From positions 5,146,093-5,210,092 of the forward strand of contig CM068590.1 of the NCBI GenBank assembly GCA_035048485.1: a stretch of 64,000 nt of DNA, in the 5' to 3' direction. Below are positions 43,523 to 55,699 of the stretch, piece by piece. A program made the translations under genes and the position numbers. Source of the DNA: Pteria penguin (Eukaryota; Mollusca; Bivalvia; Pterioida; Pteriidae). Position 1 is the stretch's first letter; every line of letters begins with the position of its first letter. Below the pieces are notes generated by a model that had not been told where the DNA came from, made no database searches, and saw only the letters and a program-made list of their open reading frames with translations.

Positions 43523-43561
43523 AAAGGGGTGGGGGTGGGGGGTGGGGGTGGGGGTGGGGTT
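43523..43561 (+). repeat. G-rich (GGGGGT)n tract
   Basis: At least five runs of four or more G separated by single T on the plus strand (GGGGTGGGGGTGGGGGGT..). It satisfies the usual G-quadruplex pattern. Confidence 0.9.
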
Positions 43562-43564
43562 CGA

Positions 43565-44100
43565 AGTCGAAGTCATAGGTCAGATTTTAACGAATCATCA
43601 TATTGTTGAGGTGTGTTTGTTTGAAATACATGCAGTTTTTGGATAATATGTTTTCATTTGAAAAGCTCATATAACGCATTGTAGTTTGTTTTTGTACAAT
43701 TTCGAAAAGGTAATATCCTTCCTTGATATCCAAGCATTAATTTGCAGACTATTCATGAATAATCTAATTTTTCATTTACTGTTATAAAGTTGAGCATTGT
43801 GTAAACTTCTGTAATAGTAAGAAAACGACAAATCTTGACTGAAAGTCAGCAAAAATTTGTTCTTTTTCGGGGTACTCAATGGGTTCGCTTATTGGTGACG
43901 CATTATTAAAAATAGATAAATGTTCGATTTCACTCATACTTCTCTACACAAAATTACATCAAATAATAATAAATGTGCAAATTTCTGCAACATTGTATGT
44001 AGGGGAAAATTATATGATATCACCTTAAGTATTCCGCGTCCATATACGAGCACTTTTTTCTATAATATTATTTTGTATAAATGCTCCGTACCATAATATA
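43565..44100. other. Unassigned AT-rich DNA
   Basis: No supported feature. Confidence 0.4.
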
Positions 44101-44104
44101 AATG

Positions 44105-44270
44105 TAAAAAAGAAAACGAAAGACTTCTGACAAAGCTGTATAAAATGCACACAAAACATGATAATAGTAAAATATTCACGGAAAAACGACATTACAAAAA
44201 TATTCGATTGTGCTGCGGTTACGATACCGACTTAGGACGCTCAATTAAAGTAACAAACGTAAATAACAAA
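44105..44270 (+). mobile_element. Interspersed repeat family A, partial but well preserved
   Basis: GACTTCTGACAAAGCTGTAT, CACAAAACATGATAATAGTA, AAATATTCGATTGTGCTGCG and GATACCGACTTAGGACGCTC. It matches the left half of the insertion at 5222-5560 closely and stops at ACAAACG. Confidence 0.75.
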
Positions 44271-44299
44271 TACAAAACAAATAGATAACTGGTGTAACA

Positions 44300-44700
44300 T
44301 GACTATGAGACTAACATCAATGTGCCACAGTGAACATTTACACACCCCTGAAATTCAGAGGTAAGACCCAGATGTCCGGGAGGAATGAGATTGATTGATT
44401 AAATAGTATTAACGTTGTTGTTTTTTTCACGAATATGGCAACATTGCATAGAAATTTCTACCTTTGAAACCAACCCTCCCAAAGCAGTGAGGGATCTTTT
44501 ACTTTCCACGCTTACCATGACACAGGACCTTGATTTTTACTGTCTCATTCGAAAGGCAGAACATCGGTGTTCCCAGGGCGGGAATCGAGCCCTGGAGCTT
44601 TAGGTCATGAGCCGAGCACTTCATCCACTAGGTCACTCCGGTTTCGATACCAGTGAGCGTCTCCTGTTTGGCTAGCCCCACCCATCGTAAATGACCTACA
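44300..44700 (-). mobile_element. Family D repeat split by a SINE
   Basis: The left piece (44300-44386) is the complement of TCTGAATTTCAGGGG and CTCCCGG. The right piece (44656-44690) is the complement of GGCTAGCCAAACAGGAGACG. Together they rebuild the order seen uninterrupted at 30458-30560; the SINE at 44388-44655 separates them. Confidence 0.75.
44388..44655 (-). mobile_element. tRNA-derived SINE nested in family D repeat
   Basis: Minus-strand element with tail GATTGATTGATT at the left, body complement (AAAGCAGTGAGGGATCTTTTA, CATTCGAAAGGCAG), B-box complement GGGAATCGAGCCCTG and A-box side CTTCATCCACTAGGTCAC. Flanks AATGAG and AGTGAG may be an imperfect target-site duplication. Confidence 0.8.
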
Positions 44701-44704
44701 TGCA

Positions 44705-45820
44705 GATGAAACAATCAAATTTAACACTGTATATATACATGAACAAAAACTGTGTAGAAAATGCCATTGCAACATAGCGTTAAGAAAAAGAGTATAATAA
44801 CACGTAAGTCAAACCCTATTGTGAACCTGTACCTTTCATGATAAAAGCGGTAGTGAACAGTCATAATGAGTATAGATATCTTAAATCCTATAATTTCAAG
44901 ACATGATGATAAAACTTGTATTTGCAAAGTTATTATAGAAACCGCACAATTTGCTGAAGGTGACTGCAAAGCGTGGTTTATTCATATCTTAGCTATAATC
45001 ACTTTTTGGTGATTAGAAAACGCCAATGTAAGATGTCATAATACCCTGTGCAGGCTCTTGTATATTGAGATCTAAAATATGCTGCTCTAATTGTCAATAT
45101 GCTTGTAATAAAGACATGATAGAAATGTTAATGTAATCACGTTTGTTATAGAGATGAAAATCAGATATTAGCCTGCCGTTAGTATAAATGTTAAGTAACA
45201 TCTCTAAATACGAATCGTGTTTATTGTAATTTGCCTTTCATAATAAGTGTATTGAGCTATATATCGATGTACATAGTCATACACTTTTTCATATGCTAGT
45301 AATATGATTTTAGTTATTGTTTCAAATGGAAATGTAGAATATCGGCAATAGCCAATCCCTTCTTACCTTGACTGTCCATTTGGCAGATACCACACCCACT
45401 CGTCTAATATCACGATCATGTCCTCTTGTTAGATATCATGTCAATTAGTCCGATGTTTCGCCTACTATTGAGAAAAGTATGTCGACTTGTCATACGTTAC
45501 ATTGATGTCAACTCTTTAGGTATTATGCCGACATCCCTGAAATTTAAGTAAACACACTTTGCGTGAGATTTGTTAAGTCACTATGCTTTATCAGATTAAT
45601 ATTCATATCATAAAATATGTGTACATAGAGAAAGTAAAAAGTCTTATTTCCCTTCTCTACAAAACGACGAAAATGCGGCATAACATTAAAGTCAATACGG
45701 AATAATAAGGCCTATTGAACAGTGACAAAATGGTCAACAGATTTCACATACAAACGAACACACCGATGATTAGGTCTACCTGTTAGCGGTGTTATAAAAG
45801 AACCGATAACATCCCAACCC
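44705..45820. other. Unassigned DNA; part related to the 6.6-6.9 kb region
   Basis: Around 45700-45810 the words AACAGTGACAAAATGGTCAA, AGGTCTACCTGTTAGCGG and CCGATAACATCCCAACC follow the order of 6735-6850/11190-11490, so a diverged piece of the duplicated block extends here. No gene supported. Confidence 0.4.
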
Positions 45821-45827
45821 CTTTTTA

Positions 45828-45852
45828 AATATATATATATATATAGATATAA
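45828..45852. repeat. (AT)n microsatellite
   Basis: Short AT run. Confidence 0.85.
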
Positions 45853-45944
45853 TTTCTTAAATGTATATAACATATTATGGAATTATTTATGTAACTAAAT
45901 TTAATTAAGGGTATAAATGAGTAGCGAAAATAGGGTACCCCTCT

Positions 45945-46440
45945 CCCACGCCGCCCCCCCCTTTCACTCCCGCCACCTACCTCCTCCCTCCCATAAATTT
46001 GCGAACAACCAGTGTGGTTATTTTTGTCGTTTTTAAATTAATGTAAGACCCCCCTCCCTAGTCTAGACTTCTAGCTCCTCTTCCCTCTCACCCTGTCCGA
46101 TACCTTATGTATTACATCCTTAATAATTAACATGGGTATTTTATAGTTATTATCTTGTTTTATATATACTTATATATCTTATTGTTACACTCCCTCCATC
46201 CTACCTCCTCCCTCCCACTTATTTGCGGACATCTAATGTGATTATTTTTGTCGTTTTTAAATCAGTGTAAGGACCTCCCCCCTTACCACATAATTTTCCT
46301 TTCCCGCTCTCCGCCCCCCCCCCCTCCATCCAGTCCCATTTTTCCCGCTCCCTACCTCCTCTTCCCTCTCACCCTATCCGACACCTCATATATAACATCT
46401 TTGTTAATTGATATATGCATTTTATAGTTATTATCTTAAA
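45945..46440. repeat. Tandemly duplicated C-rich block
   Basis: Two similar blocks (about 45945-46190 and 46193-46440) each have CACCTACCTCCTCCCTCCCA, TTATTTTTGTCGTTTTTAAAT, CTCTTCCCTCTCACCC and ATTTTATAGTTATTATCTT. Matched words are offset by about 224 bp on the left and 272 bp on the right because the second copy has an extra C-rich insert (46290-46345). Confidence 0.85.
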
Positions 46441-46449
46441 TACCTTATG

Positions 46450-47365
46450 GTTACATTTGGAATAACGCTATAAATTGAATGCGATATTTAAAGGCTAAAT
46501 GTTATACACGTGTATACGCTATGACGTAATTCTTTGTTAATTGTAATTCTTCATATATCGGTTATGAAATATGATGGATATTACATAACTTAAGCCACCA
46601 ATACCAATAAAATTCACTGGAAGAAGGTCAGGAGACCGAAATATTGTGAATACTGAGATAATTGTTTTATGTCACGTCCCTTCGGAGGACTGTTAAGATG
46701 TTTGATATCTGTAAGATAATTTGCCAGAAACCAAAACATTAATTCCTCATGGGAACCAAGAAACAATAATAGAATTCATGCATTTGAGGTATTCTGATAC
46801 AGCCCGCCACCAGAATTTCAAGCCATTCATCATTAAAGAAGGCATTGTCATTGTGTTTTAGGGTTAATATTAACTGATCAAAGCCTGAACATCTTTATCA
46901 ATCGATCTGGTTCCCAGGAATTTTTACCTGACTTTCCATTTGCTTGGAACCACATTTTGTTGATGGTGATAAGTCAATCTTCTCATAGCCGTATGTTTTG
47001 ATGAGAAGACTGAAAGTTGCTTTTCACAGATAAAGTCATTTTAATTGAACGCAGCCCATAATTAATTAGGATCGTCAACGAAACATAATAAAATGACATT
47101 TTTAATATAATATATACTTCGTTCTAGGAATGTTTCACTCATATGTTGATATTTGTCACTAAACCAAACTTTGTACAGACACAATATGTGAACTACGAGG
47201 TTATAAGCTATAAGGATAAAATAAATACAATTTAAAGATATACATATGTACATACAAGTATATGTTTATATCGTCGACTGTACTACAACTTGTTTAAGTA
47301 TTAAATATCTATATGGAGCAAAAACAGTTGCATCTGCAGAGTTATGAGTATTGTTGATGCGTACT
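46450..47365. other. Unassigned DNA
   Basis: Contains GAAGAAGGTCAGGAGACCGAAATATTG near 46620, a pattern I associate loosely with the ends of some retroelements; not assignable. Confidence 0.3.
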
Positions 47366-47372
47366 ACTTTAC

Positions 47373-47590
47373 TCATTTCTGAACCAACATCTGTCAGGGT
47401 AGTGCATCAGGTGTTCATTTCTGAACCAAAATCTGTCAGTGTAGTGCATCAGGTGTTCATTTCTGAACCAAAATCTGCCAGGGAAGTGCATCAGGTGTTC
47501 ATTCCTGAACCCAAACTCAGTCAGGGAAGTGCATCAGGTGTTCATTTCTGAACCCAAATCAGCCAAGGCAGTGCATCAAATATTCATTTC
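47373..47590. repeat. 42-bp tandem repeat, five units
   Basis: Unit TTCATTTCTGAACCAAAATC..GTGCATCAGGTG, 42 bp. Because 42 is a multiple of three, the plus frame 47351-47551 repeats ISEPKSVSVVHQVF (14 aa). No start context, signal or flanking exon suggests translation. Confidence 0.93.
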
Positions 47591-47599
47591 TATGTTAAA

Positions 47600-48445
47600 A
47601 TTCTACAGATCGACCGGGCTAACATACAGGATTATGTTACTATCTGGATCTTGATAATCGTCAGTCGATCAATTTGAAGAGGTTTAGTACCAGCCTGCAT
47701 GAGAATCATGCAAAATATCACTATAGTGTCATTATTTTGATACATGCAAAGACCAACAGTTTTCCATATGGTGATAGGCGAACATGATACAAACTAAGAA
47801 AAGACATCGAGTTATTGCTCAATAAAACGAGATGAGCGGATGATCGAGATTTTACCACAAAATTGATCTTTATAAAGACTGTTTGTTAATGGTTTGTCAC
47901 TTCGTAAAGAGTGGTGCGCTTTTTGGTGGATATATTCAGTGAAGGAGAAGAAAACAGCTAAAGGCAAATCCAGTCGATGTCAGTTGTCGGGCAAATCAAG
48001 CTGATGTTGATGGTAGGGCAAACTTGCTTGTAGAGTATATCAACTCGATTTTATTCGTCTGATGAAGACAGCAAGAGGTGCTGTTGGAAAATTGCTCTTT
48101 GCACCTCATGTGTATTTGCAGTCAAATCAAATTTTGTGTTTTCAAGACTTGCAATTTTATACACTCGTCTATGATGTGATATATTCTAATAGATTTGTAG
48201 TATTTGTAGTACGAGAAAATCTGTTTTCATCTGTTCATAGTTGGTAGAAACGTCAGTGAGGGCCATGTTTTCAAATTAATGGTTATTAGCAACTAATGAA
48301 AAATATTCTTGTCCAACCCATAACTTAACGGTCTTCCTTTTGATAAGTTCATACTTTGTGAAAATAGATCCCTATAGGAAACAAATCTGTCATGATTTTC
48401 ATACAGGATCATTCATTCAAGTTCATTCTCAAATTAGAAATTTTC
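47600..48445. other. Unassigned DNA
   Basis: No supported feature. Confidence 0.4.
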
Positions 48446-48447
48446 AT

Positions 48448-48472
48448 AATTATTATTATCATCATCATCATC

Positions 48473-48529
<57 letters not shown>

Positions 48530-48530
48530 G
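48448..48530. repeat. (ATT)n microsatellite
   Basis: About 80 bp, with a short ATC block at 48460-48472. Confidence 0.97.
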
Positions 48531-48539
48531 GTCTTTTCA

Positions 48540-49285
48540 TTCATTTATTTATTATTATTAGCAGTAATAGTAGTATTTGGTTGGTAGGGGTTGTTATAGA
48601 AACAATGTCTTTAATACTAGTAGTAAGGACATTTTTCATATAGTTATTGGTTAAAAAACCAAAGGATGAAATATATATTTTTCCAATTTTCAACAATTTT
48701 TATTACAGTATATACAATTTTGTCCAAAAACTTTAAATTAAATTGTTTATGTCTAAAATTTTCATATACGGGTTAAGAACAAAATACTCAATATGTAAGA
48801 ATTGTAGATTTTTCAACATTTCAAAACGTGAAGTGTCATGAATCACTCCCTGTATGAATCTAAGAGATACTGGTACATTATGTAAACCTCCACAACCACA
48901 GACGCTTATTTTAATATAAGAATGTTTATATATACATTCAGATTTTTATTTCGTTTTTTATTCTTTTTATACATTTAAATTTCCCTCTGTCTCCGGTGTC
49001 TGTTGTCAAGTTCAGATTGTTATAGATAATACTTAATCAAAATAGTGTACCTCTTTATTTGGCGAAAAATAAATATCAACTGTATAATAGAGTTTTAAAT
49101 CGAATAAAGGATTTTAAACTATTTTATGAAAATAAATTATTTAGATAAAACAAATCCGAGGTATCCTTTTAGGACACCAATTAAATAGACTGCACAAAAG
49201 TAATATTTGTATGCAAGTTCTGATATTAATTAATAATCTATTTCAATTTGTATATTAAGTTACACTCAATTGATATTATAACATC
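48540..49285. other. Unassigned AT-rich DNA
   Basis: No supported feature. Confidence 0.4.
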
Positions 49286-49289
49286 ACAG

Positions 49290-49450
49290 CGGTTGTGATT
49301 GTTCAGTAGGGAATATACCTACCACTCCATATCACCCAACACCACTTCTGGTTCTCCCAGAATTTGTCTTGTATAATTGAATTCCTTTGTTGACTACCGC
49401 TTGGTATTTTACCACATTACATATCGAAGTACTGTAGTGCAACCCGATTC
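49290..49450 (+). mobile_element. Interspersed repeat family D, diverged subfamily
   Basis: CCTACCACTCCATATCACCC, ACCACTTCTGGTTCTCCCAG and GACTACCGCTTGGTATTTTA align with 53205-53365, and more loosely with 30458-30560. Confidence 0.55.
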
Positions 49451-49949
49451 CGACAACATAGGTCTTCACAAAGCCTTGGTTAAAAAAAGAAAGGTACATT
49501 TCATAGCCTATATCTCTTATTTGTTTAGTATCATGGATGTTCCTTATTGGCCACCTATTCGATATTTTAACACTTCACGTATGGCCATAATGGACACATT
49601 TTATATGCCACCTGGTGTGAAATGTGGTAATGCTGACGGAGGGGTCAAAGACAGCAGTCCGGTTAGAGGCATAGGTTTTCGGTGCGCTGGATGCAGACTG
49701 CAGAAATTCTCTACCTTATCTCGCTCCTCCCTTTAAAAAGCCACTGCAGACATTTTATTCTCTTGCTCAAAGATCTCTAATCCTTATCACCTGATAGAGA
49801 CATTATATATATCCATCATCTGAAATTATTATTTGCCTGCATAGCTGTAGTGGAAATGCAATGCACGGTGTACTGCTTAGAGAGATTAAGCGACTTTGCG
49901 AATATCTGGCAGAAAATCGGCAAAGGTACGTTTTACCCATAGTTGCGCT

Positions 49950-50010
49950 AGATGGGAAAGAAAAAACGAAAAAGTACCGAAGGGTAAACCATATGTCATA
50001 GTCCCTGGAA
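49950..50010 (-). repeat. Shared 45-bp block (minus)
   Basis: Minus strand reads GGGACTATGACATATGGTTT, then ACCCTTCGGTACTTTTTCGTT, matching 29869-29915. Confidence 0.5.
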
Positions 50011-50049
50011 GAAAAGGCCAATATCGATAATAGTGTCATATTCATACAA

Positions 50050-51090
50050 ATGCGAACGAAGATACAGCAGATTTCTTATACCCTTTAAAAATTATGATGA
50101 TGCATCTATGAAAAGGTTTAATTCGTTCACGGGGCAACTCTTTGCATTCATGCGGCGAGTAGATGGTACCAAGTTAAGTCCCCCTGTATAGTATTCCTGT
50201 TCATGAGAATATTTTATTGTAGCATACCCGCTAGCTTCACAATTGTGAATCTCAAAAGAATCGGGTTAAAAGATAGCCAAATTGCTTGAATTTTACTCCA
50301 TTGAGATAAGGCTATGATGATGCTGTTCTAGACCAAAATGTTATATTTTCTATTTGCTTGATTATCATCAAATACAAATTTCTCTTGGTATCACATATAC
50401 ATGTGACATCCAAAATTGTGAGATGTTGCAGTGTAGATTGGCTGATTATCCAGTTCCGCAAACTGTTTAACCCCTCCAATGAAAAAAAGGATATTAAATT
50501 TTAAAACAGAAATAAATAAATACAGATATGTGGAAAGAATCAATTCTGAATGTGATTTCTGGCAACATCAATAATAACTATTCATTATACAATAATTCAG
50601 GGGGGAAAATTCGGTGAGCGGAATCCCCAATATTTATCAGTAGTTTAGGGCTAGCCTAGGTGTAGGGTATGACAATACATAATAGTGTTTCTATCTGAAA
50701 CTTGCATTATTTTACCTTTATTATTTTAATCTGAGGGTGTTTTCGACTTTTTCAGTTGACTACCATTTTAGAAGTGGATATTTTTCGCTTAGTAAATCTG
50801 TGACACATAAAGACAAAATCTCAAAACCATGTATGGTATAGCAGAAAATATCGGTTAGTTTCAATTCAAAGAACTTTATTATACGTTTATTATGTAACGC
50901 TTTAATACATTTTTCTACTGATTTCCCCTAATTACATTTTATTATTGCAATATCTTCGCATCAAATAGGATGGTAAAAATGTTCGGGCAAGTAATCTGCT
51001 CCTTTGTTCGCCAGCCATCTTGTCCGCTTTGAGATTACAATTACATATGCCCAATTCTTTAATAAGAAAAATCTGAAGCATTTCTCCTTA
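50050..51090. other. Unassigned AT-rich DNA
   Basis: No supported feature. Confidence 0.4.
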
Positions 51091-51094
51091 TTTC

Positions 51095-51152
51095 AGTCAT
51101 CAATTTATTATTTCATTCATCAAATTAAGTAAATCACTCTTAAACTAAGAGT
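51095..51152 (+). mobile_element. Interspersed repeat family B, left-end fragment
   Basis: CATCAAATTAAGTAAATCAC followed by TCTTAAACTAAGAG, then replaced by a CACACACCTACACACGCAC/GTGTG microsatellite. Confidence 0.5.
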
Positions 51153-51224
51153 ACAAACACACACCTACACACGCACGTGTGTGTGTGTATAAAATTATTT
51201 ATCTTTGGTGTTTTTCATTATAAT

Positions 51225-51330
51225 ATAGTTGACCACCGTCCTAAGAGTGTAGCGTAACTGCACTATAATCGAACATTTTGTCCTTATGTGTTTTGACATA
51301 TCATTACATTATATACTGTATAATTCTGTG
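51225..51330 (-). mobile_element. Interspersed repeat family A, partial
   Basis: GTTGACCACCGTCCTAAGAG, GTAGCGTAACTGCACTATAA and TCGAACATTTTGTCC in minus sense. Confidence 0.55.
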
Positions 51331-51339
51331 GTGAATTCT

Positions 51340-52350
51340 GTTACAATCTAGTCTATACCATAACATCATCAAGACCCTTGAGTCATTCCTAGAATAAGAA
51401 TGAAATTACATACAGGCAGTTCTCTCTTGGTGTACAAAATCATCTATCACGTCCTTTTTATTGATGTTTTTTTTTTCTTATGTATTGGAACACACAACAT
51501 TTCCCCGGGTTATCTACAAAATGGAACAAATAATGATAAAAAAAAACTTTTTAAAAGTTTAAGAAAAAAGAAAAGACACCTAAAACATACCCCCCTCCCC
51601 AAATAAAAAAACATAAAAACAAACAAAGAAAATAAACCCCGAATAAACAGACAAAACATAACTACAGAAAACAAAAAAAAAACCAAACTAAAACCAAAAA
51701 TTTCTAAATTGAATTGTACAAATGTATACACAAAAAATATAAATTTATGGATAGTAGATACAACATAGATATCAGATAAAGAAAGAAATTACCTTCCTTA
51801 CAATGCATGCTTTCTCTACATAGATACCTATAGATAAAGTAAACAGCAAATATCCACCCCAATGCAAGTAGGCAAATTACAAATATGAGGACTCTGAAAT
51901 TAAGTTATGGTATTTATATTAGTCAAGTCGACACTTAAGTTTTGGATTTTCACGCAAAAATATCTAATCTATCTAATATATATATAAATTCTAAACTTCT
52001 TACTCAAGGTTATAGATATCATAAACTTCGAAAAACTTTTTGTGAATTTTACAGATCTTATTCAGACATTTTATCAAAATTCGGAAATGTGACTTTTTAA
52101 CAATACGTATCCAGCAGAACTAACCATCCCAATTTTCTACGGTGATCTAGTATACAAACTAAGAAGGGTCAAAGGTTCCGATAATTTCGTATCGGCGGAT
52201 TCTACAATTGTTATACGCCTTCGACTTCTACTTGAGCGTAGCACACTTAATAACAGGGCGTTGGGGACTATATGACGGGCCTTATCAAAACCATTTCCCC
52301 TCTGACCGTTAGTCGGGATTCGTATTGATCAAGGATCTGCGCTCGTTTAC
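51340..52350. other. Unassigned DNA with an A-rich tract at 51530-51720
   Basis: The A-rich, T-poor tract (AAATAAAAAAACATAAAAAC, then AAACAAAGAAAATAAACC) is strongly strand-asymmetric. No gene supported. Confidence 0.4.
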
Positions 52351-52357
52351 AGACGGT

Positions 52358-52770
52358 AAGCACGGTTTACTTATGTTGATGTCGCCTTACATATTTCTGA
52401 TAGCAACATTTTATTCTATAAACATGTAATGTGTAATAAATTTTTATGACCTCTCTTCTTTAGAAACCAGTTGGTCCCTGTGCTCTATATGGATGATTAA
52501 TTATAAATTTTTTAATGTGTGTCCTTTGATTGTGCTTCTTTTGCGATGAATGGGAAGGTGGGCGTCCATAAACCGGTTAACCTCACCACCTGAGTGACAT
52601 TTGTTACTTCTATTGACCGTCCTAAGTCAGTATTGTATCAACAGCACAATCAAATATTTTTGTAATGTTTTCCCGTGTATATTCTACTATTATCATGTTT
52701 TGTGTGCATGTCCTTGGTGATTTCTGTCATACAGCTTTGTCAAATATCGTCTGTATTCTCTTTAGTGATG
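52358..52770 (-). mobile_element. Interspersed repeat family A, near full length
   Basis: In minus sense it has the complete order: CTATATGGATGATTAATTATAAA, GTCCTTTGATTGTGC, GGGAAGGTGGGCGTCCATAA, ACCGGTTAACCTCACCACC, ATTGACCGTCCTAAGTCAG, AATATTTTTGTAATG, TGTGTGCATGTCCTTGG. The outer AGCACGGTTTAC-TATGTTGATGT is shared with 61728-62115, extending the element to about 400 bp. Confidence 0.75.
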
Positions 52771-52779
52771 ATTAAAAAG

Positions 52780-53200
52780 AAAATGGCTGATCTACTAAAT
52801 ACGTGTACTTTTTCTTCAACGGTCTTACTACTTCTGAAGGACAATTATTTATTTTCTTATTGTGAATTTCGCTCTGGTCAGATGACAGTTTCACTAGACT
52901 CCTATTATATAGTATATATGGTGCCCTGAGGAAAAATTCAATCCCCGTAATTTTGATGCACCTTCCCTCTGTTAGATAGGACGCCTATAGATTAGGAAGT
53001 TTAGCTGTTTTTTCAGACATTAGATCTTGTTGATGCAACTCTATATTTTTGATATTTATATTTATTCCATAATCACATTTGCGTTTATATTTATTGACCT
53101 CTTTTTTTTTTTTAATCTATAACGTATTTTATTTCATTTTGCTACTTTTATGGTGAATAGGAATGTGGGCTCAGAGACAGGTAAATAACACAAGTGATTG
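52780..53200. other. Unassigned AT-rich DNA
   Basis: No supported feature. Confidence 0.4.
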
Positions 53201-53204
53201 ATAA

Positions 53205-53365
53205 TTGTCTCCTCAGTCGGATGTTTACCACTCCATGACACCTGATTCCACCTCTGGTACTTTCCAGGAATCGTGATAGCTAATATCCTGATCTTGTCCA
53301 GTAGAATGGATGACTACCACCCGGTATCGTAACACTTTATTTAGTACAACAAGTGCAATCGGATA
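53205..53365 (+). mobile_element. Interspersed repeat family D, diverged subfamily
   Basis: TTTACCACTCCATGACACCT, GATTCCACCTCTGGTACTTT and GATGACTACCACCCGGTATC match 49290-49450. Confidence 0.6.
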
Positions 53366-53369
53366 TGTT

Positions 53370-54680
53370 TTTGTTGTGTATAGATGTGCACTTCCTAGTA
53401 TGATTTCATATGCGCAACAACTGTTTTATGTCACTCATTCTTTTCTCTTTGAAAAGATAAGATAACTAGATTTATTTAGAAAAACTGGTCACAACTTTTT
53501 ATTCTGGATCTAGTTGAGAAAGAACACCTATAAATATCCTGAATGCACAAAGATAACATACGGTCCATAACATGGGATCATAAGGACATTAATGTGCCAC
53601 ATAGTTTTTAAAAGATGATATAAGAAGATATGCATAGTGATTCAAAGGGAAATAATTATTACCTATCCCTTCTACTGGGTCCAGATAAAGATCATTATCA
53701 CAAAAGGCCAACAAGAGTTAAGAAACAGCTTCACACCATATACAAGATTGCAAGTAAATCTTAACGACGTTATTACTTTTTTAATGCTGTTTCTGTTACA
53801 AATCTGAGATAATGTTTCTGTTTCGAATATTGGAAGAAGAAGATGTTGAGCTTATTTGACGGATGTGTCAAATTGCATGAGTCCACTTACGAGATATTCA
53901 ATCCAGATGACTATTCATCTTACCTTTTCATGTTTAGATAAATTATTTTAAGTGCATGCATTATTAGATATTCTTAAAAGATATTGCTATATATGCAACT
54001 GTTCGACATGACAGTATTAGGAAAACAACTACACTTGTGAAGTCTGAAGTGACGCCATACACTTAAGTATTGCGTTAATAACAGCTTATTGTGCGTCATA
54101 TTAGTCAAGGAAGATGTCAAGTCAAGTCAAGTAAGGTATTTCATACAAATGTACAAAAGGATAGCATAAAGTTATAGATAAAAGTAAAACATCATACAAA
54201 TTCAAAATGTACATAAATCAAGGGAATTTCAGGACATTACCTACTTCAAAATATCCGTAGTATTTACTGCATTCTCATTCTAACTATATGTAATTTATTT
54301 TGTTTTACCCAATATTAATTTTGATTCCTACAAATGCAGCAGGGATTGCAGTGCTTTTTGATTTTTCTGTGACTGAATCTGTTTGAAATGTAGTTTTTTT
54401 CACCAGTTATAATACATGCAGGATCTGATAAAAAGAGAAACAAAGATATTAATTGTACACAACTTAATTGTCCTGGTCCTCAGTTTCTAAATATTCCAAA
54501 CAAAATTTAATCTAATAGCATAATATCATAACCATAGAATACATATACAACATAAAAAAGCAATGTATTTTTTATTGTGTTGGATAATAGCTAGGTCTTT
54601 ATGAACATACGTGTGAATTAATGTTGTATATTGGCATATTGCGACTTTCTAACAATGAAGATATAACGCATGGTAATATA
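53370..54680. other. Unassigned AT-rich DNA
   Basis: No supported feature. Confidence 0.4.
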
Positions 54681-54684
54681 CAAA

Positions 54685-54850
54685 AAGTTTCAATCCGGTT
54701 GACTACACTACCTAAGTGACGTTTGTTATTTTAATTGACCATCTTAAGTCGGTATGGTAACTGACGTACAATCGAAATTTTTGTAATATTTTTTAACTAT
54801 TATCTTGTTTTATTGCAAGTCCTCGATGATATCAGCTTCTGTCTTTTTCT
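54685..54850 (-). mobile_element. Interspersed repeat family A, partial
   Basis: CCGGTTGACTACACTACC, AATTGACCATCTTAAGTCGG and TGGTAACTGACGTACAATCG in minus sense. Confidence 0.6.
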
Positions 54851-55253
54851 TTTAGACTTCATTAAATGTTGCATTATATCGCTTTTATATCAATCTTTTA
54901 TCAATTTTGCATTGTGCATATTTATAATTTGACACGGTAAGATTTTGATGTCCTGCAAACCATGTTAGGTTACTAAATAATTATCTAGCGCAAATAAAAA
55001 TTTCTAAATACACCTTGCGCACGAATTGACTATTCATAGCCTATAAGTACTAAATCTATGAGAGGACTTAACCAACCCGAACAAAGCCAAATACCTCGAA
55101 ATTAGTTTCATAAAGTACTTGTCTTGGGGCTATAACATCAACACCATACGCAAACAACACCACTGCATTTTAAAGAAAGAACTTATTTTTGTGTCCGACC
55201 ATAAAGTATAAATGTTATGAGACTTCGTCAGGCACCAGGTATAGTTTTTGATT

Positions 55254-55310
55254 GCACACACACACACACACCTACACACACACACCTATACACACACACA
55301 CACACACACA
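55254..55310. repeat. (CA)n microsatellite
   Basis: Interrupted by CCTACACA and CCTATACA. Confidence 0.95.
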
Positions 55311-55319
55311 AATATTGAT

Positions 55320-55648
55320 TCGAAGCAGTGCAACCAAGAGCAGTGCTATTCCACCAGTAGTGTCACAGCCGTGATGGATCGGGAATGGGAAAACGCTCAA
55401 CGACTGGGAATGAGAGAAAAAGCAAGATGTTCCTCCTCGCCCTCTACCTATGAGGCTTTAGATTTCCTCCTCAATTTACCCAGACAAGAACAGAAACCAG
55501 AAAATACGAATACCGACACACAATTTCATAACAACTGCCAAAAGACACCAAAACCTGTACGGGGTTCCTTCACCGATTCATCACACCTACAAGGAGCGAT
55601 TTTCTCATCTACCATCTGGTTTAGAACCAGCCGTCCGCCAAATTTATA
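55320..55648 (+). CDS. Uncharacterised open frame next to CA repeat (doubtful)
   Basis: Beyond the CA repeat the plus frame stays open for about 110 codons (..VMDREWENAQRLGMREKAR.., ..EALDFLLNLPRQEQ.., ..NCQKTPKPVRG..). Composition is more protein-like than the surroundings (acidic/basic mix, AQRLGMREKAR could be helical) and GC content is higher. No family, splice site or paralogue was found. It may be an exon or a transposon-derived scrap. Confidence 0.25.
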
Positions 55649-55699
55649 GATTTATCGGAGACATTCAAGACCAGGATATAACAATATTCCGTGCCATAA

